Source: an uncultured Bacillus sp.
Lineage (GTDB): Bacteria; Bacillota; Bacilli; Bacillales; Cytobacillaceae
Direction: 5' to 3'
Assembly (NCBI GenBank): GCA_937902115.1
Contig: CALGSR010000135.1
Span: 1 to 13,216, forward strand
Length of the DNA stretch: 13,216 bases
Shown piece by piece: positions 5,497-12,016 of this stretch; positions within the stretch are counted from its first letter, which is position 1, and each line of letters begins with the position of its first letter. A program made the position numbers and the translations under genes. The notes below the pieces were generated by a model. The model worked only from the letters and a program-made list of their open reading frames with translations, made no database searches and had not been told where the DNA came from.

Positions 5497-6489
5497 TTAT
5501 TTACCTTTCAAATGGGGATAAAGCTTAAATAAATTTTCCTCATTTAAATGGTCCCTTAATGGCCAGCTTTCTTTTACCCCAAAATGCCCACAAATTTTTC
5601 TAATTTGCGGTAACCCTAATTCCCCCTCTTTTTCATATAGCTTACTCGCCATATACAATTGTCCACTTTTCACAATATTTTTTACAGTTATTTTTTGTTT
5701 ATATGGTTCAATTTGGGCGAATTTTTGGATATTCTTTAAACGGTTGTAAATCGTATATTTTGTAACTTGACCATCATGTACTGTATTTGTTTTACTATTT
5801 TTTAAAATATAATCAGTATCCATCACTAATTCAGTATATGGTCTGATTCTAGGGTTATATTCTATTTCACCGTTACGCTTCTCATATCTATCTTCTTTGT
5901 TAGCCCGTTTACATAATTTGATTAAACGATTATCTTCAAAATAGATTGTTCTTCTTCTTTCAGTAGTTGAATCATATAATTTCATTGAATGATTTTCTTC
6001 ATCTAAATCACTTATTGTAAGATTACAAATTTCACTGCCCTCTTTGCCTTGAACTCCTAAGAAAAGCAGTTCCAAAATAATAGCGTCCTGTAGATTTTCA
6101 AAATACATATTTGTATAATAATTTAGTTCTTTTAAATCAATAAAAATGTCATAATCCCTTTTAACGTACTTTAGAAAATAATTTTGTTGAACCGGGAATG
6201 GATGTTCAGAAATAATGTTTTCCTCTACCGCCCACTGTAAATAATGACCGACCAATCTTCCATAATTACGAGCAGAAACATTAGTAGAGGGAGAAGTGTT
6301 TTCGAAAAACTCCTCCAATTCTACCCTCGTAAAAAGGCATAAATCCTTGTTTAAATCCTCTTCTATTGAATACGTGTTTCTAAAAATCCGAATAAACGCT
6401 TTTTTAGTATTAAAATTATCGTACTTTTCCAGGAAGTTCACTTTACACTCTACATTAAACACACCTGTTAAATCTAACGTTTGTACCAT
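5497..6489 (-). CDS. MrpR/YopR-like tyrosine-recombinase-fold protein, catalytically degenerate
   Basis: 330 residues. The N-terminal half (about 15-95) looks like a SAM-like core-binding domain of tyrosine recombinases, and 115-330 like the catalytic domain. Active-site positions are replaced. Box I, normally TGLRxSE, reads LGVQGKEGSE (144-153) without the arginine. The region matching HxLRH (267-281) has no histidine or arginine. Only a GH-like ICGHFG (299-304) and a late LYPH tyrosine (Y324) remain. This pattern, with features such as the YILKNSKT and VTKYTIYNRL stretches, recalls MrpR (YopR), the SPbeta lytic repressor that uses this fold for DNA binding. I infer a DNA-binding regulator, or a decayed integrase. 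The gene is visibly AT-rich and flanked by core genes, suggesting transfer. Start fixed by AAGGTGG, 7 nt upstream. No terminator is visible before ybaK. Confidence 0.65.
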   Translation of the reverse strand: MVQTLDLTGVFNVECKVNFLEKYDNFNTKKAFIRIFRNTYSIEEDLNKDLCLFTRVELEEFFENTSPSTNVSARNYGRLVGHYLQWAVEENIISEHPFPVQQNYFLKYVKRDYDIFIDLKELNYYTNMYFENLQDAIILELLFLGVQGKEGSEICNLTISDLDEENHSMKLYDSTTERRRTIYFEDNRLIKLCKRANKEDRYEKRNGEIEYNPRIRPYTELVMDTDYILKNSKTNTVHDGQVTKYTIYNRLKNIQKFAQIEPYKQKITVKNIVKSGQLYMASKLYEKEGELGLPQIRKICGHFGVKESWPLRDHLNEENLFKLYPHLKGK

Positions 6490-6510
6490 TTTTAAACCAC
6501 CTTAAATGAT

Positions 6511-6531
6511 TTATTCTTGTCTTAGTTTCAT
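6511..6531 (-). CDS. Possible six-codon leader peptide (MKLRQE)
   Basis: A perfect AAAGGAG (6541-6547) sits 9 nt before an ATG that opens a six-codon frame, MKLRQE, ending 21 nt before the MrpR-like gene start. The ribosome binding site is stronger than that of the main gene. It may be a translated leader that controls the downstream gene, or a relic of a longer gene. This is inference from the sequence alone. Confidence 0.35.
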   Translation of the reverse strand: MKLRQE

Positions 6532-6687
6532 ACAACAAATCTCCTTTAATATATTGCCCACAGCGTATGGGAAAGGAAGGATTAAAAAACTGGTAAAAAC
6601 ATATGAATTGTTTAACATTTGAAGAACTAGAACAGCTGGTGAGAATTTATAAATTTCTAAAAAGGGATTCGATCAATTTGTTAATAT

Positions 6688-6722
6688 AAAAAACCCTTTC
6701 CCGAATATTTCGGGAAAGGGTT
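6688..6722 (-). terminator. rpsI rho-independent terminator
   Basis: On the minus strand AACCCTTTCCCGAA pairs perfectly over 14 bp with TTCGGGAAAGGGTT around a 3-nt loop, followed by TTTTATATT. It ends the rplM-rpsI transcript and isolates the MrpR-like gene from ribosomal transcription. Confidence 0.93.
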
Positions 6723-6737
6723 GGAAACGTAGATATA

Positions 6738-7130
6738 TTAACGTTTTGAGAACTGAGGCGCACGACGTGCGCCTTTAAGACCGTATTTTTTACGTTCTTT
6801 CATACGTGGGTCACGTGTTAATAGACCAGCGCGTTTTAATGTTCCACGGTATTCAGGATCCACATGAAGTAACGCACGAGCGATACCATGACGGATAGCT
6901 CCTGCTTGACCAGTGTAGCCTCCACCGTTAACATTAACATATACATCATAGCTGCCAAGAGTTTCAGTAGCTACTAGTGGTTGATTCACAACCTCACGTA
7001 ATGCTGCGAATGGAATATAATCTGTCATTTCACGACCATTGATAATAACTTTACCGTCGCCTGGAACTAAACGAACCCGTGCAACGGAGCTTTTACGACG
7101 ACCAGTACCAATATATTGAACTTGTGCCAA
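6738..7130 (-). CDS. rpsI: 30S ribosomal protein S9
   Basis: 130 residues, full length for bS9/uS9. The N-terminus AQVQYIGTGRRKSSVARVRL and the GGGYTGQAGAIRHGIARAL core are diagnostic. The basic C-terminal tail ends SKR and reaches the ribosomal P-site tRNA in known structures. The start is TTG at 7130, with GGGAGG about 9 nt upstream; no ATG is available at this position, and the frame and length match the family. It follows rplM by 21 bp, the usual L13-S9 pair, and ends at a strong terminator. Confidence 0.98.
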   Translation of the reverse strand: MAQVQYIGTGRRKSSVARVRLVPGDGKVIINGREMTDYIPFAALREVVNQPLVATETLGSYDVYVNVNGGGYTGQAGAIRHGIARALLHVDPEYRGTLKRAGLLTRDPRMKERKKYGLKGARRAPQFSKR

Positions 7131-7151
7131 GATATTAACCTCCCTTAAAAA

Positions 7152-7589
7152 TTATCCACGAAGTTCGTAAACTTCAGGTTGTTGAGCTTGGTGCGGATGT
7201 TCGCTGCCAGCATATACATGTAATTTTTTAAATATTTGACGTCCTAAAGAATTCTTTGGAAGCATGCCTTTAATAGCTAGCTCAAGCATTCTTTCAGGGT
7301 AGTTTGTACGCATTTCAAGTGCTGTTCTTTGTTTTAAACCGCCTGGGTGATTACTGTGACGGTAGTAGATTTTGTCATGTAATTTATTACCAGACAATTG
7401 AATTTTAGAAGCATTTAAAAGAATAACGTGATCACCAGTGTCAACATGTGGTGTGAAAGTTGGTTTATGTTTACCGCGTAAGATAGATGCAACCTCAGTA
7501 GAAAGACGACCTAGAGTTTTGCCTTCTGCATCAATTACGTACCATTTACGCTCAATATTTTGTGCGTTTGCCATAAACGTTGTACGCAT
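7152..7589 (-). CDS. rplM: 50S ribosomal protein L13
   Basis: 145 residues, the same length as B. subtilis L13. The MRTTFMAN start, GKTLGRLSTEVASILRGKHK, HVDTGDHV and the C-terminal GSEHPHQAQQPEVYELRG are diagnostic. L13 is an early assembly protein of the large subunit that binds 23S rRNA. An AGGAGGG ribosome binding site lies 6-7 nt before the ATG. It is the first gene of the rplM-rpsI unit, with its own sigma-A promoter and a leader hairpin that may allow feedback control by L13. Confidence 0.98.
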   Translation of the reverse strand: MRTTFMANAQNIERKWYVIDAEGKTLGRLSTEVASILRGKHKPTFTPHVDTGDHVILLNASKIQLSGNKLHDKIYYRHSNHPGGLKQRTALEMRTNYPERMLELAIKGMLPKNSLGRQIFKKLHVYAGSEHPHQAQQPEVYELRG

Positions 7590-7633
7590 GAGTTTCCCTC
7601 CTAATAATTAGCTTTCATTTTTAAAAAAATAAA

Positions 7634-7690
7634 TCTGTTCCGATATTTAATCACAATAAGTTCCGGGGCTTATCGTGGGATTAAAATAAT
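7634..7690 (-). ncRNA. L13-leader-like regulatory RNA
   Basis: Between the rplM promoter and gene, the minus-strand RNA folds as TTTAATC/GATTAAA (7679-7685 with 7646-7652), then CACGATAAG/CTTATTGTG with one G-U pair, capped by a CCCCGGAA loop. Position, size and order match the L13 leader element known upstream of rplM in low-GC Gram-positives. The CGGAAC of the loop is repeated just after the stem. I could not compare it with the family model. Confidence 0.55.
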
Positions 7691-7701
7691 CATACCCTAG
7701 A

Positions 7702-7730
7702 ATTATATAGCCTCGAACTATCAAAGTCAA
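7702..7730 (-). promoter_or_regulatory. Sigma-A promoter of rplM-rpsI
   Basis: On the minus strand: -35 TTGACT (7725-7730), exactly 17 bp, -10 TATAAT (7702-7707). Predicted start near 7696-7698, giving a leader of about 107 nt. It lies in the truA-rplM gap, so the L13-S9 pair need not depend on readthrough from truA. Confidence 0.9.
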
Positions 7731-7815
7731 GAAAATGTTACACCAGGATTCGTTGTTATTGAAAAAAATGTGGAAGCACAAAAGGGAACGTCGACGTCAG
7801 CACATCCTGTGCAAG

Positions 7816-8553
7816 TCAATACCACACTTCCCATAAATATAACCCATGAGCCGGTGCTGTTTTCCCTGCCAGCTGCCGATCCTTTTGCTCAAGGATCTGT
7901 GGGATCTCTTCAGGATTTCGCAGCCCGCGTCCAACCTCCAGCAGTGTTCCAGTAAGAATCCGTACCATATTATAGAGAAAGCCATTGCCGGAAAATCGAA
8001 AAACCAACAGCTCCCCTTCTTCAATCAATTCAATCTCCTTAATCGTCCGCACACGATCGATGACTTCTGATCTTGCCGAACAAAAGCTGGTGAAATCATG
8101 CGTTCCGATTAAATAGGATGCTGCCTCACGCATCCGTTCGATATGCAACGGATAGGTAAAATGAAATTGATAATGACGTGTAAACGGATCCTTTTCCCGC
8201 GCCAGCCGTATGAAATATCGATATTCCTTCCCAACTGCATCAAAGCGGGCATGAAAATCAGCCTTAGCCTTTTCTACCTTTCGAACCACAATATCTTCCG
8301 GAAACAGAGACTCTAACGCCTTTACCCATCTATCTTCAGGAATCAATAGCGGGGAATCAAAATGAATGACCTGGCCTTTCGCATGGACGCCTGCATCGGT
8401 TCTTCCGGATGCGGTAATTTTAATATCGTTTTCTTTATGAAGCCTTTTCAGCGCTGCTTCCACTTCTCTTTGTACCGTGCGTTTACCCGGCTGTACCTGA
8501 TAGCCTGAAAACAATGTACCATCGTAACAAATTGTACACTTTAATCGCTGCAT
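7816..8553 (-). CDS. truA: tRNA pseudouridine(38-40) synthase TruA
   Basis: 245 residues; B. subtilis TruA has 247. TruA isomerizes uridines 38-40 of the tRNA anticodon arm. The catalytic aspartate is D53 in ASGRTDAGVHA; YDGTLFSGYQVQP near the start, GKEYRYFI, and FLYNMVRI in the C-terminal half are typical. The ATG at 8553 is chosen because MQRLKCTICYDG aligns with the family start. Frames opening earlier (up to 8610) would add residues encoded inside ecfT. AAGGTG lies about 12 nt upstream, a long spacing. It follows ecfT by 25 bp, so it is very likely cotranscribed with the ecf genes. No terminator follows before the rplM promoter. Confidence 0.96.
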   Translation of the reverse strand: MQRLKCTICYDGTLFSGYQVQPGKRTVQREVEAALKRLHKENDIKITASGRTDAGVHAKGQVIHFDSPLLIPEDRWVKALESLFPEDIVVRKVEKAKADFHARFDAVGKEYRYFIRLAREKDPFTRHYQFHFTYPLHIERMREAASYLIGTHDFTSFCSARSEVIDRVRTIKEIELIEEGELLVFRFSGNGFLYNMVRILTGTLLEVGRGLRNPEEIPQILEQKDRQLAGKTAPAHGLYLWEVWY

Positions 8554-8578
8554 GTTCTTCGAGGTCACCTTCCTACTG

Positions 8579-9376
8579 CTACGTTCTAAAGACAAATAAA
8601 ATAATAGCAACCACTACTAAAAACAGAATCATTCCTGTATCGAGCATCTCCCAGCGTAGCTGACGATACTTTGTTCTACCCTCACCGCCGCGGTATCCAC
8701 GAGCTTCCATCGCGATAGCCAGCTCCTCAGCCCGTTTAAAAGAGCTGATAAATAATGGGATAAGAAGAGGAATAATTGCTTTAATCCGCTCTTTAATGGG
8801 GCCGCTGGAAAACTCTACTCCCCTTGCTGTCTGAGCCTTCATAATTTTATCTGTCTCCTGCATCAGAGTTGGAATAAACCTCAGAGCAATTGACATCATT
8901 AAGGCCAGCTCATGTACCGGGAATTTTACCTTTTTCAACGGCGCAAGCATATACTCAATTCCATCAGTAATCTCAATTGGCGTCGTTGTCAGTGTCAATA
9001 AGGAAGTCACTAAGACCAATAGGAAGAACCTCAAAGAAATAAAGATCCCTTGTCTGACCCCTTCCTCATAAATCTTAATCCAGCCCCAATCAATCAGGAG
9101 CGCACCGCCGCGTGTGAAAAAGAAATGAATGAGCAAAGTAAATAGGACGAGCCACACTACGGGAATAAGTCCTGTCAGAATAAAACGCACCGATACTTTC
9201 GAGAGACTGATCATGATCGCCGTATAAAGGAGCAGAATACCATAGGTGATTGCATTATTCGCTATAAAGACAATACAGACAAACAAAAAGATAATCGTTA
9301 GCTTTGCTCTTGGATCCATACGATGCAGCAGCGATTCTGCCGGAACATAGCGGCCAAAAATGATTTTATCCATCAT
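8579..9376 (-). CDS. ecfT: ECF transporter transmembrane protein EcfT
   Basis: 265 residues, normal for EcfT. It is the membrane scaffold that couples the EcfA1-EcfA2 ATPases to exchangeable substrate-binding S proteins for vitamins and metals. Hydrophobic helices occur at about 27-60, 66-87, 110-132 and 245-263. The two cytoplasmic Ala-Arg-Gly coupling motifs are seen at 184-186 (QTARGVEF) and 225-227 (MEARGYRGG); they insert into the ATPase grooves. The ATG at 9376 overlaps the ecfA2 stop as ATGA and has AGAGGTG 7 nt upstream; a second ATG follows at once. No S component is encoded nearby, as expected for a shared group II module. Confidence 0.97.
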   Translation of the reverse strand: MMDKIIFGRYVPAESLLHRMDPRAKLTIIFLFVCIVFIANNAITYGILLLYTAIMISLSKVSVRFILTGLIPVVWLVLFTLLIHFFFTRGGALLIDWGWIKIYEEGVRQGIFISLRFFLLVLVTSLLTLTTTPIEITDGIEYMLAPLKKVKFPVHELALMMSIALRFIPTLMQETDKIMKAQTARGVEFSSGPIKERIKAIIPLLIPLFISSFKRAEELAIAMEARGYRGGEGRTKYRQLRWEMLDTGMILFLVVVAIILFVFRT

Positions 9377-10242
9377 TTTGGCACACCTCTTTTCAAGCTC
9401 TCAGCTATAGCCTCCGTTAATTGTTCCATTGTCAGGCATATTTTATCCAGTTTCACCGAGAAGGTATTCTCAAACTTTCTTTGAAAACGAATAACCTCCG
9501 GGACATCTAACCCAAGTTCCATTAAACCTTCCGGAGACGAAAAGATTTCCTCAGGTGTACCCTTTTTATACACTTCTCCGTTATCCATCACCACAATCTG
9601 ATCAGCATAGTGTGCTGCATCCTCCATGCTATGAGTAACAAGGATAGTCGATAATTGCCTCTCTTTATGAAGGTCATAAAACATATTCATAATTTCCTTA
9701 CGGCCGCGCGGATCTAATCCTGCTGTCGGCTCATCTAGAACTAGCGTCTCAGGCTCCATCGCCAAAACACCAGCAATCGCTACTCTTCTCATCTGACCCC
9801 CTGATAGGTCAAATGGTGATTGCTGCAAAAAGTCTTCTGAAAGACCAACCTGCTTAATGACAGCTTTCGCCCTTTCCTTGGCCTCTTCCTCTGAGACACC
9901 AAAGTTCATCGGACCAAAACAAATATCTTTTTCAATTGTTTCCTCAAACAGCTGATGCTCCGGGAACTGAAACACAATTCCTACCTTTTGTCTCACATGC
10001 TTTAAAGCCTTTTTCTTCTCACCGGCCGTAATAACCGTATCGCCAATCGTAACACTGCCTTTTGTTGGCTTTAATAAACCATTCAGATGTTGCAGCACCG
10101 TTGATTTCCCTGATCCTGTATGGCCAATAACAGCCAAATAAGTCCCAGAGGGAATATCAATCGTTACATCTCTTAAAGCAAGCCGTTCAAACGGTGTATT
10201 CGCTTGATAGCGAAATTCTACATTTTGGAGTAAGATGTCCAT
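9373..10242 (-). CDS. ecfA2: ECF transporter ATP-binding protein EcfA2
   Basis: 289 residues. A complete ABC ATPase: Walker A GHTGSGKST (40-48), Q-loop Q92 in FQFPEHQLF, signature LSGGQ (146-150), Walker B LVLDE (167-171), switch H204. The C-terminal extension (about 230-289) contains the EcfA-type FQRKF and dimerization region. It pairs with EcfA1 to power ECF-type uptake. FQFPEHQLF and LVLDEPTAG distinguish it from EcfA1 (FQNPDNQF, ILDEATSM). It overlaps ecfA1 by 25 bp and ecfT by 4 bp, so translation is probably coupled. Start ATG at 10242, with GGTGG 7-8 nt upstream. Confidence 0.97.
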   Translation of the reverse strand: MDILLQNVEFRYQANTPFERLALRDVTIDIPSGTYLAVIGHTGSGKSTVLQHLNGLLKPTKGSVTIGDTVITAGEKKKALKHVRQKVGIVFQFPEHQLFEETIEKDICFGPMNFGVSEEEAKERAKAVIKQVGLSEDFLQQSPFDLSGGQMRRVAIAGVLAMEPETLVLDEPTAGLDPRGRKEIMNMFYDLHKERQLSTILVTHSMEDAAHYADQIVVMDNGEVYKKGTPEEIFSSPEGLMELGLDVPEVIRFQRKFENTFSVKLDKICLTMEQLTEAIAESLKRGVPK

Positions 10243-11057
10243 AGTCCTGCCACCAACTCTTCATCTGTTAAATAAGGTTTTGTAATTGGAATTCCCTTTT
10301 CCTTCAATGCTTTGCTCAACTTCACAGGAAACGGAATATCCAACCCAAGTGCTATTAATTCTTCATCCATTTGAAAAATATCCTCTGGTGTCCCTTCACG
10401 ATAAAGCCTTCCTTTATTGAGGACGACGATCCGATCAGCCTTAGCAGCCTCCTCTAAATCATGGGTAATGGAGATAACCGTCATCTGATGATTTTTCTTC
10501 AGCTCCCTGACTGTATCCAGAACTTCCTCCCGTCCCTTCGGATCAAGCATCGATGTAGCTTCGTCCAAAATAATCACCGCAGGTCTTAAGGCAATCACAC
10601 CGGCAATCGCTACCCTCTGCTTCTGTCCGCCAGAAAGATTATGCGGTTCCTGGTTAAGAAAGGAATCCATTTGCACCTTGAGAAGTGAGGTGTTGACCCG
10701 TTCAACCATATCCTCTCGAGGGATCCCGTTATTCTCTAGGGCGAATGCGACATCATCCTGTACAGTCGAACCGACAAATTGGTTATCAGGATTTTGAAAA
10801 ACCATCCCTACAAGCCTTCTAACATCCCAAACTGTATCTTCACTAAGCAAAATTCCACAAACAGTGATCGAACCCTTCTGCGGGAACTGAAGGCCATTCA
10901 ACAGCTTCGCAAGTGTTGATTTGCCTGATCCATTATGACCAACAACTGCCAGCCATTCTCCTTCATAGATTGAAAAAGAAACATCATTCAGTGCAAAGTC
11001 ATTTTGTTCATCGTATTGATATGAAATGTGGTCGATTTGCACAAGCACCTTCTGCAT
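10218..11057 (-). CDS. ecfA1: ECF transporter ATP-binding protein EcfA1
   Basis: 279 residues. A complete ABC ATPase: Walker A GHNGSGKST (40-48), Q-loop Q88 in FQNPDNQFVG, signature LSGGQ (141-145), Walker B VIILDE (161-166), switch H199. The ILDEATSMLDP stretch is characteristic of EcfA1. It is the first gene of the ecfA1-ecfA2-ecfT-truA run. Start ATG at 11057, with AGGGGGGA 6 nt upstream. No strong promoter is visible directly upstream; instead a terminator-like hairpin lies about 50 bp before the start, so expression depends on a promoter I cannot identify or on readthrough. Confidence 0.97.
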   Translation of the reverse strand: MQKVLVQIDHISYQYDEQNDFALNDVSFSIYEGEWLAVVGHNGSGKSTLAKLLNGLQFPQKGSITVCGILLSEDTVWDVRRLVGMVFQNPDNQFVGSTVQDDVAFALENNGIPREDMVERVNTSLLKVQMDSFLNQEPHNLSGGQKQRVAIAGVIALRPAVIILDEATSMLDPKGREEVLDTVRELKKNHQMTVISITHDLEEAAKADRIVVLNKGRLYREGTPEDIFQMDEELIALGLDIPFPVKLSKALKEKGIPITKPYLTDEELVAGLWTSYSKM

Positions 11058-11107
11058 TCTTGTCCCCCCTAAAGCTCAACGTTTCAAAAGGCCGTCCGGA
11101 TTACTGT

Positions 11108-11133
11108 AAAAAAAATACTCGCCTTATGGCGAG
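11108..11133 (-). terminator. Terminator or attenuator upstream of ecfA1
   Basis: On the minus strand CTCGCC-ATAA-GGCGAG is followed by TATTTTTTTT, a textbook rho-independent terminator. It ends about 50 nt before the ecfA1 start, with only weak promoter-like sequence between, so it may act as an attenuator. Confidence 0.8.
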
Positions 11134-11294
11134 CATTGATTGTACGAAAGCAACCAGTATTATTATAGCTGATTTACACATTTGTGAGCTAAGCACATAT
11201 AGGAGCTTTTCGATCATAAAGGTGTGTCAATCTGCTAAATGCAATAGTAGACTGCCTCCTCAATCATTGCTCTTTTAAAAGCAATACTTAGCAC

Positions 11295-11347
11295 AAAAAA
11301 GCCTGCGTCTCTTCAAAAGAATCCGTATTCTAAAAGAAAAGAGACGC
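11295..11347 (-). terminator. Terminator-like hairpin in the rplQ-ecfA1 gap
   Basis: On the minus strand GCGTCTCTT pairs with AAGAGACGC (9 bp). An inner AGAAT/ATTCT stem has an ACGG loop, the two being separated by mismatched T-rich sides. AGGCTTTTTT follows, giving a T6 run. Confidence 0.6.
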
Positions 11348-11514
11348 ATGAGCTAGACGAGACATATTATAAATGTGTTGGAAAAATAACACATAGAGGC
11401 AAATTAGACTGCCGCCATCCACATACTAAACGAGTGGAGGAACATGCTCATCGTAACGCTCTTTTTTGGCTTGGAAAGACCCCTGCCTTTCCCGGAGTAC
11501 GCAATACTCTTATG

Positions 11515-11547
11515 AAAAAGAGCAAGGAACAAGGGAAATTCTTCCCT
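11515..11547 (-). terminator. Probable rplQ terminator
   Basis: On the minus strand AGGGAA-GAAT-TTCCCT is followed, after about 12 nt, by CTTTTTC. It lies some 30 nt past the rplQ stop. The stem is short and the T-run is set back, so this is a moderate call. Confidence 0.45.
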
Positions 11548-11573
11548 GCCCTATACCCTTACGATGTTACAAA

Positions 11574-11936
11574 TTATACTAATTCGATAATAACCATTGG
11601 AGCACCGTCACCGCGGCGAGGTCCCAATTTCATGATACGAGTATATCCGCCTTGACGTTCTTCATAACGAGGAGCGATATCACCGAATAATTTTTGTACA
11701 GCATCTTGGTTTGTTTCAGCGTTAGCCACCTCATGACGAATATAGGCCGCTGCTTGACGACGAGCATGTAAATCTCCGCGTTTACCAAGCGTAATCATTT
11801 TTTCAACGATTGAACGTAATTCTTTAGCACGAGTTTCAGTTGTTTGAATGCGCTCGTTGATGATTAAATCTGTTGTTAAGTCACGAAGCATTGCTTTACG
11901 TTGAGAACTAGTACGTCCTAACTTTCTGTATCCCAT
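11574..11936 (-). CDS. rplQ: 50S ribosomal protein L17
   Basis: 120 residues, the B. subtilis length for bL17. MGYRKLGRTSSQRKAMLRDL at the start, TTETRAKELR in the middle and GGYTRIMKLGPRRGDGAPMV near the end are diagnostic. bL17 binds 23S rRNA near the peptide exit tunnel. AAGGAGGG lies 7 nt before the ATG. It follows rpoA by 80 bp with no terminator between, the standard rpoA-rplQ arrangement at the end of the large ribosomal operon. Confidence 0.98.
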   Translation of the reverse strand: MGYRKLGRTSSQRKAMLRDLTTDLIINERIQTTETRAKELRSIVEKMITLGKRGDLHARRQAAAYIRHEVANAETNQDAVQKLFGDIAPRYEERQGGYTRIMKLGPRRGDGAPMVIIELV

Positions 11937-12016
11937 GAAAGTTTCCCTCCTTTTTCGAGTTATGCTAATTTTTCTCGATCTAGTAAATACTATTACTGTT
12001 AACGCTCAAAAACTAA

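Larger units (their letters stand above)
11058..11573. other. Long non-coding gap rplQ-ecfA1 with several hairpins
   Basis: 516 bp without a convincing gene. It holds, on the minus strand, a probable rplQ terminator (11515-11547), a terminator-like hairpin (11295-11347), a terminator just upstream of ecfA1 (11108-11133), and a further 7-bp hairpin (11373-11394, ATGTGTT/AACACAT, 8-nt loop). An imperfect 16-nt direct repeat containing TAGACTGCC occurs at 11240-11256 and 11399-11413. Two isolated TATAAT boxes lack good -35 partners. Short frames exist (38 codons at 11101-11214, 23 codons at 11443 on the plus strand), but they are not supported as genes. Confidence 0.6.

Noticed and set aside
7785..7815. 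Palindrome ACGTCGACGT and hairpin GCACA/TGTGC after truA as a terminator
   Set aside because: The stems are very short and no T-run follows on the minus strand; readthrough towards rplM is more likely.
11101..11214. 38-codon minus-strand hydrophobic frame (MIEKLLYVLSSQMCK...)
   Set aside because: No ribosome binding site, and its last codons are the terminator stem and T-run (IRRVFF), so coding is unlikely.
11058..11573. An insertion sequence or MITE filling the rplQ-ecfA1 gap
   Set aside because: I found no terminal inverted repeats at the edges, no target-site duplication and no transposase remnant.
11434..11655. 73-codon plus-strand frame, and a 23-codon frame from 11443 with a GTGGAGG upstream
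   Set aside because: The longer frame overlaps the 3' end of rplQ in antisense and the shorter has no recognisable sequence. The purine-rich run may be chance.
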